Of a stretch of 6,793 nt of DNA, positions 1 to 6,231 are shown piece after piece. Made by a program: the position numbers and the translations under genes. Positions within the stretch are counted from its first letter, which is position 1. Each line of letters starts with the position of its first letter. The notes under the pieces are model-generated. The model was not told the origin of the DNA, made no database searches, and worked only from the letters and a program-made list of their open reading frames with translations. The stretch is from Pseudomonadota bacterium (GTDB lineage Bacteria; Pseudomonadota; Alphaproteobacteria; Rhizobiales; Hyphomicrobiaceae): NCBI GenBank assembly GCA_023416575.1, contig JAEZHL010000279.1:1-6793 (forward strand), written 5' to 3'.

Positions 1-630
1 ATTGCTGAGGAGGCCGTCAGCCGCGGTGAGATCCCTGCGCTCGCGGATGCCTTCTTCCTCGTCGATCCCCTCGACGGGACTCGCGAGTTCGTGGCCGGCG
101 GAACCGACTTCACGGTTAACATCGGCCTCATCGTGGCGGGTGTGCCGCGATTCGGGTTGATCTATGCCCCTGCCCTCGACTGGCTCTGCCTGACGGTGGG
201 CGACGACGCGGCCATCGAGCTCAAGATCCCGCCTGATACCGATGCCGCCTCCCTACTCCACGCGCCGCGCACCCCGATCCACACGCGAGAACCGGATCCC
301 GCGCATCTGATCGCGGTCGCCAGCCGCTCCCATCGCACGCCGGAGGACACGCGGTTCGCCGCGGACCCGCGGATTGCGGGCTGCCGGAACATCGGCTCAT
401 CGCTCAAGTTCTGCCTCGTCGCGCGTGGCGAGGCAGATATCTACCCGCGCTTCGGTCCGACGTGTGAATGGGACACTGCTGCCGGGCATGCGATCGTGCG
501 CGCCGCCGGCGGTGCCGTGACGACCAGGGCCGGCGAGGATCTGCCCTACGGCAAGGCCGAAAGCGGCTACCTCAACCCGCCCTTCGTGGTCTGGGGGCGC
601 CGCGCGCTGATGGCCTCGATCCGTCCGTAA
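1..630 (+). CDS. cysQ: CysQ-type 3'(2'),5'-bisphosphate nucleotidase, 5'-truncated by the window edge
   Basis: Frame 1 is open from the first base to the TAA at 628-630, giving 209 visible residues. CysQ proteins are usually about 250-280 residues, so some 50-70 N-terminal residues lie off the left edge; the GTG at 91 is internal. The family removes the 3'-phosphate from 3'-phosphoadenosine 5'-phosphate (pAp), the by-product of PAPS-dependent sulfate reduction and sulfonation, and acts in the cytoplasm at the inner membrane. Visible signature: an acidic EE pair (visible residues 3-4), then the Mg-binding DPLDGTREF motif (22-30, with Asp22, Asp25 and Thr27), then the C-terminal WDTAAGHA motif with metal-binding Asp158. 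The segment SSLKFCLVARGEADIYPRFG and a late NPPFVVWG also fit CysQ better than plain inositol monophosphatase. All motif residues within the visible part are intact. The family assignment is firm; substrate preference within the IMPase superfamily is inferred. Confidence 0.93.
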   Translation: MAEEAVSRGEIPALADAFFLVDPLDGTREFVAGGTDFTVNIGLIVAGVPRFGLIYAPALDWLCLTVGDDAAIELKIPPDTDAASLLHAPRTPIHTREPDPAHLIAVASRSHRTPEDTRFAADPRIAGCRNIGSSLKFCLVARGEADIYPRFGPTCEWDTAAGHAIVRAAGGAVTTRAGEDLPYGKAESGYLNPPFVVWGRRALMASIRP

Positions 631-662
631 TCGACGCAACTGGCCACACTTTCGTAATACTT

Positions 663-691
663 TTGCGAAATGGTTGATTTACGCTCAAAAT
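663..691 (+). promoter_or_regulatory. Possible sigma-70-type promoter of the EipA gene
   Basis: TTGCGA at 663-668 and CAAAAT at 686-691 are separated by 17 bases and lie in the AT-rich part of the gap between cysQ and the EipA gene, about 35 bases before its ATG. Both boxes are imperfect, so this is only a candidate. EipA of Brucella is known to be controlled by CtrA, but no TTAA-N7-TTAA site is visible here. Confidence 0.22.
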
Positions 692-725
692 CTTCCGTCG
701 TCTGAATCGTTTCGACGAGTTGGTC

Positions 726-1676
726 ATGCTTAAGTTTCGCTCCAGTTCCTGGAAGACCGGCGCCAGCGCCATCGCAGTCACACTCGGTATCATGCTGTCC
801 GGGGCTGGCTCGGCCGCGGCGCAGGACAGGCTGCAATGGGACAGCCCGCAGCAATCTCACGCCGGCGCTGCCGCCAACGCCTACACGCCGAACGACGCCT
901 ATCGTCCCGGCGGCAACAGCGGAGGCACTTACGCCTATCGGCAGGATGGGCGGGCCGATGACGCTTACCGCCCCTACGATTCGCGGCCGAATGACGCTTA
1001 CCGTCCGCCGACCGCTAATCGTGACGTCTACGTGCCGCCGCCGCCCGGCGCGGCCCAGGGCTATGACAGCGAACCACGCTACTCGCGCGAGCCGGACTAC
1101 CGCCCCGCCGAGCCCTACGACCGCGATTATGACGGCGCGCCACCGCCGCGCGATTACGGCGAGCCCGCTCCGCGCTATGACGCTTACGACCGGCGCACCT
1201 ATTCCCGTAACGAGATCCTCGACACCGGCCATCGTTTCTTCGGATCGGTGAGCAAGGGGCTGGCCAACGTCGTCGAGTACGCCTTCGAGAAGGCGGGCCG
1301 GCCGAACGGCTATATCCTCGGCGAGGATGCGGGCGGTGCGTTCATTGCTGGACTGCGTTATGGCGAGGGCACGCTCTATACGAAGGACGCCGGCACCCAT
1401 AAGGTGTATTGGCAAGGCCCGTCCCTCGGCTACGACTTCGGCGGCGAGGGATCGAAGACGATGGTCCTCGTCTACAATCTGCGCGACCCCCACGAAATCT
1501 ACGAGCGGTTCGGCGGCGTCCAGGGCTCTGCCTACTTCGTCGGCGGGGTCGGGATTCAGTTCCAGAAGCATGGCGACGTCGTGCTCGCCCCCATTCGTTC
1601 AGGAATTGGCTTCCGACTAGGTGCCAACGTCGGCTACTTGAAGTATACCCGGACTCCGACCTGGAATCCTTTCTGA
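726..1676 (+). CDS. eipA: EipA/DUF1134 family envelope integrity protein with long Tyr/Pro/Asp-rich linker
   Basis: This encodes a 316-residue exported protein. The ATG at 726 is chosen because it starts a clean signal peptide: basic residues 3-10, a hydrophobic core around 13-28, and an AAA|QD cleavage site after Ala32. A TTG at 720 would only add two residues. There is no lipobox cysteine, so a soluble periplasmic form is expected. Residues 33-160 are low-complexity, with 17 tyrosines between 53 and 159, many Pro, Asp and Arg, and DAYRP repeated at 57-61, 79-83 and 90-94. The C-terminal part, from about 158 to 316, is the compact DUF1134 domain, recognisable by NEILDTGHRFFG, a KAGRPNGYILGEDAGGAF segment, GLRYGEG and the near-terminal GFRLGANVGYLKYT. 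In Brucella abortus EipA is a periplasmic beta-barrel protein needed for cell-envelope integrity. That protein is about 200 residues, so the linker here is an expansion. The biochemical activity of the family is not established. Confidence 0.88.
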   Translation: MLKFRSSSWKTGASAIAVTLGIMLSGAGSAAAQDRLQWDSPQQSHAGAAANAYTPNDAYRPGGNSGGTYAYRQDGRADDAYRPYDSRPNDAYRPPTANRDVYVPPPPGAAQGYDSEPRYSREPDYRPAEPYDRDYDGAPPPRDYGEPAPRYDAYDRRTYSRNEILDTGHRFFGSVSKGLANVVEYAFEKAGRPNGYILGEDAGGAFIAGLRYGEGTLYTKDAGTHKVYWQGPSLGYDFGGEGSKTMVLVYNLRDPHEIYERFGGVQGSAYFVGGVGIQFQKHGDVVLAPIRSGIGFRLGANVGYLKYTRTPTWNPF

Positions 1677-1685
1677 GCGGTTTTG

Positions 1686-1716
1686 ACCGATCCGCCTGGA
1701 CGGAGGACGGATCGGT
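1686..1716 (+). terminator. Hairpin after the EipA gene, possible weak terminator
   Basis: A perfect 9-bp inverted repeat (ACCGATCCG at 1686-1694, CGGATCGGT at 1708-1716) encloses a 13-base loop, ten bases after the EipA stop. It is followed by only two T before the sequence turns mixed, so it lacks a proper U tract. It could instead protect the 3' end of the mRNA or attenuate read-through into the next gene. Confidence 0.38.
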
Positions 1717-1812
1717 TATGCCGGAGAGTGCGTTGTAGGACTGCCGGGGCCGCGCGACAGGCGTGGGCCCGTTTGGCCGTGTACCGTCAGGATTGCGTTC
1801 GGGGATGTCTCA

Positions 1813-3312
1813 GTGATCACGATCCAGTCCGTCATGCTCGTGGCGCTGGGCTTCTTGCTTGCGACACTGCTTGCGTTGGTACTTGCGCCTGCCTACCGGG
1901 CGCGCGCCATGCGGCTGACCTATCGGCATATCCGCCGGACCATTCCTCTCACCGACGCCGAGCTGCGGCTCGACCGCGACCGGCTGCGTGCCCAGTACGC
2001 GGTCCGGATTCACGATCTCGAGACGAAGCTGGAGAAGGCGCGCCTGACGGCTGCTCGCCAGCAGGTCGACGTGAACCGGCGCGATGCGTCCATCACTCAG
2101 CTCGAGAGCGAACGCGCACAGCTCCGCGCCGATCTGGAGCAGAACGTCAATGCCCGGCATGTCCTCGAACAGACGATCACGGATCGTATTCCCAACCTGG
2201 AGCAGCGGCTGGCGGAAACGCGCAACCTTCTCGAGCAGCGCGATCGTGAGCTGGCCAGCATAACCTCCGAAACGAGCAAGTCCGTCCGCGCCCTTGACGA
2301 GGTGATGCAGATCAACGCGCAGCAACGCTCCGAGATCGAACGGCTCAACGCCATCGTTGCGACGCGCACCAACCGCAGCCGCGGCGATGACAAGCGCTTC
2401 GAAAGCGAGGTTGCCCTCAGATCCGAGCTCGAGGCCTTGCGGGCGAAGACGCGCGATCAGGAATCGCTCATCGCGCGGCTGCAGGCGGTAATCGCTGGCC
2501 CCGGCACGACCGGAACCGACGTGCTCGCGCAGGCCAATGGCAGCGATGCTCATCACGATGGCGACCGCGAGCTCGAGCGGCTCCGGCGCGATCTGGCCGA
2601 AGCCGAGGCAACGCTGAAGTCGGTCGGCGAGCAGTCAGCGAGCACGGAAGCTGGCGAGACGGCCCTCAAGTCGAAGGTGCAATCGCTGGATGCCGTGGTC
2701 GAGGAGCAGGCCGCCACCATCCGGCGGCTCGAGGCGGCGCTCGCCGCCTACGAGAAAGGCGATGCGGCCGGCCGCTCGATCTCGCTCAAGGACAGCAAGC
2801 TCGCCATGAAGGCGCGCATCGCTGCGTTGCAGACGGAGGTCGAGGACCGGACGGCCACGGTGCAGAAGCTGCGCGCCGAGCTCGCTTCCGCCAACGAGAG
2901 GCTCGCGCTGCAATCCGCGCAGCACATGGAGGAGATGCGTCGCCTGCGAACCGGCGCCCCTGGTGCTCCCTCGGCACGACGCCAGGCCATCAGCTCGGCG
3001 CGGCGCAGCCTCGCGGAGCGAATCGGGGAGGCCAATCCCGCGCTCGCTGCCTCGATCAGAACGCCGATCTCCTATCGCGAGTCGGATCCGTCCGCGCCGC
3101 CATCAACCGAGGAGCGCACTGCCGAGAACGGTCCGCCAGCACCTTCCACCGCCAGCGCGACGGGATCTCCACAACCCAACGGCGCATTTTCCCACATCAA
3201 CGGCGCGGACATGACATCCGCCAACGAGCCCGATAAAACGGGGATTTCACAGCCCGAGACCCCGGGAAAAGCGCGCCTGCTCGATCGGCTCGCGACTCTC
3301 AGCAAGCCGTAA
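1813..3312 (+). CDS. N-terminally membrane-anchored long coiled-coil protein, function unknown
   Basis: This encodes 499 residues. The GTG start at 1813 is supported by GGGGA at 1801-1805, seven bases upstream, and keeps the whole anchor; an in-frame ATG at 1834 would cut into it. Residues 4-26 form one hydrophobic helix, followed by a basic cluster (RARAMRLTYRHIRR), so the bulk of the protein should face the cytoplasm by the positive-inside rule. From about 48 to 385 the sequence is almost continuous heptad-like coiled coil rich in Glu, Arg, Leu, Ala and Gln, with a short Gly/Asp break near 233-253. Residues 385-480 are Pro/Ser/Thr/Ala-rich and probably disordered, and the protein ends with a small amphipathic element (KARLLDRLATLSKP). 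I recognise the type as a hypothetical protein recurring in Hyphomicrobiales but know no function. No nucleotide-binding or enzymatic motif is visible, and resemblance to SMC or RmuC proteins is limited to the coiled coil. The position after EipA suggests an envelope or scaffolding role (inference). Confidence 0.85.
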   Translation: MITIQSVMLVALGFLLATLLALVLAPAYRARAMRLTYRHIRRTIPLTDAELRLDRDRLRAQYAVRIHDLETKLEKARLTAARQQVDVNRRDASITQLESERAQLRADLEQNVNARHVLEQTITDRIPNLEQRLAETRNLLEQRDRELASITSETSKSVRALDEVMQINAQQRSEIERLNAIVATRTNRSRGDDKRFESEVALRSELEALRAKTRDQESLIARLQAVIAGPGTTGTDVLAQANGSDAHHDGDRELERLRRDLAEAEATLKSVGEQSASTEAGETALKSKVQSLDAVVEEQAATIRRLEAALAAYEKGDAAGRSISLKDSKLAMKARIAALQTEVEDRTATVQKLRAELASANERLALQSAQHMEEMRRLRTGAPGAPSARRQAISSARRSLAERIGEANPALAASIRTPISYRESDPSAPPSTEERTAENGPPAPSTASATGSPQPNGAFSHINGADMTSANEPDKTGISQPETPGKARLLDRLATLSKP

Positions 3313-3434
3313 CGTCCACAGTTGTCATTTCCTGGCATTTAATTTGTTGGGCTTTTCTGACAATTTAACTTTGCCAGCGCACCCTGGGCGGGTAGAGAGG
3401 GAAAGGGGGCAGGCGAAACTTCGGGTGGGATCGC

Positions 3435-3869
3435 ATGTCCAAGCGCATTTCGGATCTGAATGAGGCGAAAGCCAGCCGGGCGAAGCTCGTAGCACGGCCG
3501 TCCACCTCAGATTCGGATCGACCGCGACTTGCCGAGCGCATCGTTGCGCTTGCGCCGCTGGCGCGCGCGCCGCTCGTTCCCGAGAACGATGCCGAGGCTC
3601 CAGAGGGTGGTCTTCTCCGGCTCGATTCACACCGCTTCGGCTACACGGCCTCATCGCACTCCCGCAATGCACTGGTACCGCGCCCGGCTGCACCCGTTCC
3701 GCGCGCACCGAACCCGGCACGCTTGTCACGCGCCGGCGGCGGCTTGCTCGTTGCGGTAGATTCGGATGAGCAGGGGCAGCCCAGGAGCGGTGCCGGCCTC
3801 TCAGGCTTTCTGTTCGGCCTCTCGATTGCCGGCGCCATCGGAATCGCGCTCTACGCGTACCTGGTCTGA
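3435..3869 (+). CDS. Small protein with single C-terminal membrane segment, unknown function
   Basis: This encodes 144 residues. The ATG at 3435 follows a purine-rich GGGTGGGA (3423-3430) that can serve as a weak ribosome binding site. The first 115 or so residues are polar and probably disordered, with basic patches near the start and many Ala, Pro, Arg and Ser. Residues about 122-143 (core GFLFGLSIAGAIGIALYAYLV) are strongly hydrophobic and reach the very last residue, a tail-anchor arrangement that would leave the body in the cytoplasm. No known domain is recognised. It lies 122 bases after the coiled-coil gene and 131 bases before the aminotransferase gene on the same strand. Against it: the body has low complexity and no motif. 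For it: a clear frame of convincing codon use, a plausible start, and an organised hydrophobic C-terminus ending exactly at the stop. Confidence 0.7.
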   Translation: MSKRISDLNEAKASRAKLVARPSTSDSDRPRLAERIVALAPLARAPLVPENDAEAPEGGLLRLDSHRFGYTASSHSRNALVPRPAAPVPRAPNPARLSRAGGGLLVAVDSDEQGQPRSGAGLSGFLFGLSIAGAIGIALYAYLV

Positions 3870-3952
3870 CCGCGCGACGCCGACCTTCACCTGCGACAGC
3901 AAAGACTTTTGCGGCTGTTTGCGACCTCGGGCTCTTCCGCTCAGGCTCAAGC

Positions 3953-3974
3953 TCGTGCAAAGCTTCTCGCACGA
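3953..3974 (+). other. Hairpin in the aminotransferase leader
   Basis: TCGTGC at 3953-3958 and GCACGA at 3969-3974 form a perfect 6-bp stem with a 10-base loop, about 25 bases before the aminotransferase ATG and just before its ribosome binding site. It could affect translation or be the remnant of a terminator for the preceding gene. No T tract follows, so no function is claimed. Confidence 0.25.
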
Positions 3975-3987
3975 CGTGTGGAAAAGC

Positions 3988-3992
3988 AGGGG
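3988..3992 (+). promoter_or_regulatory. Ribosome binding site fixing the aminotransferase start
   Basis: AGGGG at 3988-3992 is followed by eight bases and then ATG at 4001. This spacing favours ATG 4001 over the in-frame TTG at 3995, which would lie only two bases from the site. Confidence 0.7.
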
Positions 3993-4000
3993 CTTTGATT

Positions 4001-5170
4001 ATGCTGCAGCTCGCAGAAAATCTCGATCGGCTTGGGACTGAAACGGCGTTCGAAGTGCTGGCACGCGCCGCCGAGCTGCAGCGGCAAGGAAACGACATCA
4101 TCAACCTCGGCATCGGCCAGCCGGACTTCCAGACGCCGAAGCATATCGTCGAGGCGGCCGTGAAAGCGCTGCGCGATGGCCATCACGGCTATACGCCGGC
4201 CCAGGGTATCCTGCCGCTGCGCGAGGCGGTGGCCGCGGACCTGAGGCGCCGGCACGGCGTCGAGGTCGACCCGGGCACGGTCGTGATCATGCCCGGCGGC
4301 AAACCAACCATGTTCTTTACGATCATGATGTTCGGCGCGCCCGGAACGGAAATCATGTATCCGGACCCCGGCTTCCCGATCTACCGGTCCATGATCCAGT
4401 ACACCGGCGCCAAGCCCGTTCCGATCGCCCTCAAGGAGGAGAACGGATTTGCCTTCAGCGCTGACGAGGTGCTGGCCCAGATCACCCCGCAGACGCGGCT
4501 GATCATCATCAACAGCCCGGGCAACCCGACCGGCGGCGCAGTGCCGGAGGAGGAGATCAAGCGGCTGGTGGCCGGGCTCGAGCGGCATCCGCACGTCGCG
4601 ATCATGTCGGACGAGATCTACAGCCAGATGCTGTACGACGGACGCCAGCATGTGAGCTTCCTGAAGTACCCGGAAATCCGCGACCGCCTGATCGTACTCG
4701 ACGGCTGGTCTAAGACCTACGCGATGACCGGCTGGCGCCTGGGCTTCAGCGTCTGGCCGCAGGCCCTCGTCGAGAAAGTCGTGCGGCTGTGCGTAAACTG
4801 CCATTCGTGCGTCAACGCTCCGACGCAATACGCGGGCATCGCCGCACTCGAGGGCCCGCAGGACGACGTGCTCAAGATGCTCCGCGCCTTCGACGAGCGC
4901 CGGCGGGCGATCGTGCCGATGCTGAACCAGCTTCCCGGCTTCTCCTGTGTCGAGCCGGGCGGTGCGTTCTATGCGTTCCCCAACATCACCGGCACCGGCA
5001 TGAGCGCCCGTGAGTTGCAGAACAAGATGCTGGAGAAGGCCGGCGTCGCAACCGTGTCCGGCACCAGCTTCGGTGTCTTCGGCGAGGGCTACATCCGCTT
5101 TTCCTACGCCAACTCGATCGAGAACATCCGCGCCGCCATCCAGCGTATCGGCACGCTGCTGACGGAGTGA
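4001..5170 (+). CDS. Class I/II PLP-dependent aminotransferase (AspC-like, fold type I)
   Basis: This encodes 389 residues, full length for the family (usually 380-410). It transfers an amino group between an amino acid and a 2-oxo acid, using pyridoxal phosphate bound as a Schiff base in the cytoplasm. The key residues are present: the N-terminal NLGIGQPDF segment, PGGKPTMFF (phosphate-binding turn region), NSPGNPTGG with the cofactor-contacting Asn175, DEIY with Asp204 (pyridine nitrogen) and Tyr207, SKTYAMTGWR with the Schiff-base Lys238, and the C-terminal YIRFSYANS with Arg366, expected to bind the substrate carboxylate. Nothing is truncated or missing. Substrate is not certain: the family includes aspartate, aromatic, alanine and prephenate aminotransferases. 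The GGKPTM form instead of the usual GAKQA of prephenate/aspartate Ib enzymes marks a distinct subgroup, so no gene symbol is given. It is followed by a strong terminator and appears to end its transcription unit. Confidence 0.95.
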   Translation: MLQLAENLDRLGTETAFEVLARAAELQRQGNDIINLGIGQPDFQTPKHIVEAAVKALRDGHHGYTPAQGILPLREAVAADLRRRHGVEVDPGTVVIMPGGKPTMFFTIMMFGAPGTEIMYPDPGFPIYRSMIQYTGAKPVPIALKEENGFAFSADEVLAQITPQTRLIIINSPGNPTGGAVPEEEIKRLVAGLERHPHVAIMSDEIYSQMLYDGRQHVSFLKYPEIRDRLIVLDGWSKTYAMTGWRLGFSVWPQALVEKVVRLCVNCHSCVNAPTQYAGIAALEGPQDDVLKMLRAFDERRRAIVPMLNQLPGFSCVEPGGAFYAFPNITGTGMSARELQNKMLEKAGVATVSGTSFGVFGEGYIRFSYANSIENIRAAIQRIGTLLTE

Positions 5171-5194
5171 GCGGCACGACCGTGCGCGCATCCG

Positions 5195-5216
5195 GCAACG
5201 CCACTCCCGGCGTTGC
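5195..5216 (+). other. Hairpin immediately before the aminotransferase terminator
   Basis: A perfect 8-bp stem (GCAACGCC at 5195-5202, GGCGTTGC at 5209-5216) encloses a six-base loop. It is followed by ATTTGC, not a true U tract. With the hairpin at 5227-5250 it makes a tandem structure at the 3' end of the transcript, which may aid termination or block 3' exonucleases. Confidence 0.5.
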
Positions 5217-5226
5217 ATTTGCATCA

Positions 5227-5255
5227 GGGTCCGGCTCATCAGCCGGGCCCTTTTT
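5227..5255 (+). terminator. Strong Rho-independent terminator of the aminotransferase gene
   Basis: GGGTCCGGCT at 5227-5236 pairs with AGCCGGGCCC at 5241-5250 over ten positions, one of them a G-U pair, around a four-base CATC loop. Five T follow at once (5251-5255). It lies 57 bases after the stop codon and is the clearest terminator in the window. Confidence 0.9.
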
Positions 5256-5559
5256 CACGTCACCCCCACTGCATCTCCGATCCCGCTGACTGCATGCGAT
5301 CCCGTCGATGATCGGCACGCAGCGCATTCGGCGCGAAAGATTCGTACGCCGACCCCGTTGACAAGCTACAAGATTAGCGCCCGTCATATCGCTTTGCGGT
5401 GGCGAAATGTCGCGCAATTTACTGTGCCCCATTGCACAATTCGCAAGTTTTTTTAATCAGCCTCGCGCCGAAGTTACTCAGTCATCAACTTTGGGCATGT
5501 CACTTGATATTATCGACATGCAGGCGCTCTCTTTATCAGATCTATGACGGAGATGAGAA
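5256..5559 (+). other. Non-coding stretch between the aminotransferase and the Gly-rich secreted protein
   Basis: These 304 bases hold no convincing gene. They are AT-richer than the coding DNA from about 5358 onward. A TTGACA sits at 5358-5363 without a good -10 box at 16-18 bases; CATATC at 5385-5390 is 21 bases away. An imperfect hairpin followed by seven T lies at 5412-5454. The last 45 bases before the next start are pyrimidine-rich and then carry GGAG (5549-5552), the ribosome binding site of the gene at 5560. The promoter for that gene should lie here, but I cannot place it. Confidence 0.5.
5412..5454 (+). terminator. Imperfect hairpin plus T7, terminator-like, with no gene in front of it
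   Basis: GTGC/GCAC (5424-5427 with 5434-5437), AATT/AATT (5416-5419 with 5438-5441) and GCG/CGC (5412-5414 with 5442-5444) stack into an 11-pair stem with two one-sided bulges and a six-base loop. T7 follows at 5448-5454, three bases later. The bulges make it weaker than a textbook terminator. The preceding gene already has its own terminator 160 bases earlier, so this one would serve another transcript. Confidence 0.35.
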
Positions 5560-6231
5560 ATGCGAATGTCGACCTGCTCCTTGGCTGTTCTCGCGACAGC
5601 CCTGGTTATCGCAGCTCCTCGAGCCGACGCCGCACCGACCTCCCCTAGTCTCTCAGAGCTTGCGCCCGCTGCCGGATCATTCATCACCCACGTTCAGCAG
5701 GGCTTCAGCGGCCAGGGCGGAGGCGGCGGATATAGCGCCCAGGAGAATGGTGGCCAGCGGAACGGCAGCATGAGCCGCGGGGGCGGAGGCGGACAAATGG
5801 GAGACCAGATGGGTCCGCGGAGAGGCGGAAACGGCAGTGCGTTGCAGGGCGGACAGGGCCGCGGCGGAGCCGGTGGCGGCCAGATGGGAGACCAGATGGG
5901 GCCGCGAAGAGGCGGAAACGGCAGTGCATTGCAGGGCGGACAGGGCCGCCGCGGAGGCGGTGGCGGCATCGAAAGGTCGGAGCGGCGGGGTGGTGGGGCT
6001 TGGCAAGGAGGCAGAGGCGCTGGCGGCGGCCCCATGATGCGCGGTGAACGGCATGGCCCCGTTATGCGAGGTGAACGGTATGGCCCGACGATGCGGGGCG
6101 AACGGTATGGCCCTCGACATTATGGTCCCCCGCGGCGCGGAGCGGGCTGTGGCTGGCTGAGGCAAAAGGCCTTGGACACCGATAGCCGGTACTGGTGGCA
6201 CCGTTACCGCGATTGCAGAGCTTCACGCTAG
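5560..6231 (+). CDS. Secreted Gly-rich tandem-repeat protein with Cys/Trp C-terminal motif
   Basis: This encodes 223 residues. The ATG at 5560 has GGAG at 5549-5552, seven bases upstream; an ATG two codons later is possible. Residues 1-25 form a Sec signal peptide ending in PRADAA, with cleavage after Ala24 or Ala25 likely; Cys6 is not in a lipobox. The mature protein starts with a short ordinary segment (to about 50), then becomes Gly/Gln/Arg/Met-rich and presumably disordered. It contains two 29-residue tandem copies (79-136) built on QMGDQMGPRRGG and NGSALQGGQGR. Near the end stand three 9-residue copies of MRGERYGP plus one variable residue (160-186). The last 28 residues differ: CGWLRQKAL, then YWWHRYRDC, giving two cysteines 23 residues apart that could form a disulfide around an aromatic core. 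The mature region is strongly basic. Similar CxWL...YWWxRYxxC tails occur, as far as I recall, in small secreted proteins of Bradyrhizobium relatives. Function unknown; the product should be periplasmic or extracellular. Confidence 0.8.
   Translation: MRMSTCSLAVLATALVIAAPRADAAPTSPSLSELAPAAGSFITHVQQGFSGQGGGGGYSAQENGGQRNGSMSRGGGGGQMGDQMGPRRGGNGSALQGGQGRGGAGGGQMGDQMGPRRGGNGSALQGGQGRRGGGGGIERSERRGGGAWQGGRGAGGGPMMRGERHGPVMRGERYGPTMRGERYGPRHYGPPRRGAGCGWLRQKALDTDSRYWWHRYRDCRASR
5794..5967 (+). repeat. Two tandem copies of an 87-bp coding repeat
   Basis: Copies at 5794-5880 and 5881-5967 match at 81 of 87 bases. Of the six differences, four are silent third-position changes and two alter residues (Gly to Arg, Ala to Gly). 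The copies are in frame and encode 29 residues each within the Gly-rich secreted protein. Confidence 0.95.
6037..6117 (+). repeat. Three tandem copies of a 27-bp coding repeat
   Basis: Copies at 6037-6063, 6064-6090 and 6091-6117 encode MRGER(H/Y)GP followed by Val, Thr or Arg. The codons vary at third positions (CGC/CGA/CGG for the same Arg), while the peptide is kept apart from one His/Tyr change and the last residue. Confidence 0.93.

Noticed and set aside
631..725. CtrA binding site before the EipA gene, expected from Brucella
   Set aside because: No TTAA-N7-TTAA pattern is present. Single TTAA occurrences elsewhere (near 3341, 3365 and 6466) are not paired at the right spacing.
567..1571. 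Long open frame on the - strand opposite the EipA gene (334 residues)
   Set aside because: It mirrors the low-complexity linker and the conserved DUF1134 domain. Its product is a run of Val/Arg/Ala-rich sequence without domains, as expected opposite GC-rich genes.
1810..2556. Open frame of 248 residues on the - strand opposite the coiled-coil gene
   Set aside because: The + frame has a ribosome binding site, a membrane anchor and regular heptads; the antisense product has no recognisable feature.
3322..3363. TTGTCA/TGACAA inverted repeat before the tail-anchored gene
   Set aside because: The arms are only six bases and about 30 bases apart in AT-rich DNA; chance is the simplest reading and no regulator is suggested.
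3899..3912. GCAAA-GACT-TTTGC hairpin after the tail-anchored gene as a terminator
   Set aside because: The stem is only five pairs, AT-rich and lacks a T tract; too weak to call.
3947..5239. Long open frame on the - strand opposite the aminotransferase (430 residues)
   Set aside because: The + strand has every catalytic residue of a PLP aminotransferase. The antisense product is His/Asp/Arg-rich without motifs, a common shadow in GC-rich DNA.
5399..5773. Open frame of 124 residues on the + strand overlapping the start of the Gly-rich gene
   Set aside because: It covers the non-coding stretch and runs out of frame through a clear signal peptide; no ribosome binding site precedes it and its composition is not protein-like.
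5794..6117. CRISPR-like repeats
   Set aside because: The copies are directly adjacent without unique spacers, keep the reading frame and diverge at silent positions, so they are protein-coding tandem repeats.
5677..6201. Pro/Ala-rich open frames on the - strand opposite the Gly-rich repeats
   Set aside because: Antisense of Gly/Arg codons gives Pro/Ala runs automatically, and the silent third-position changes between repeat copies support only the + frame.
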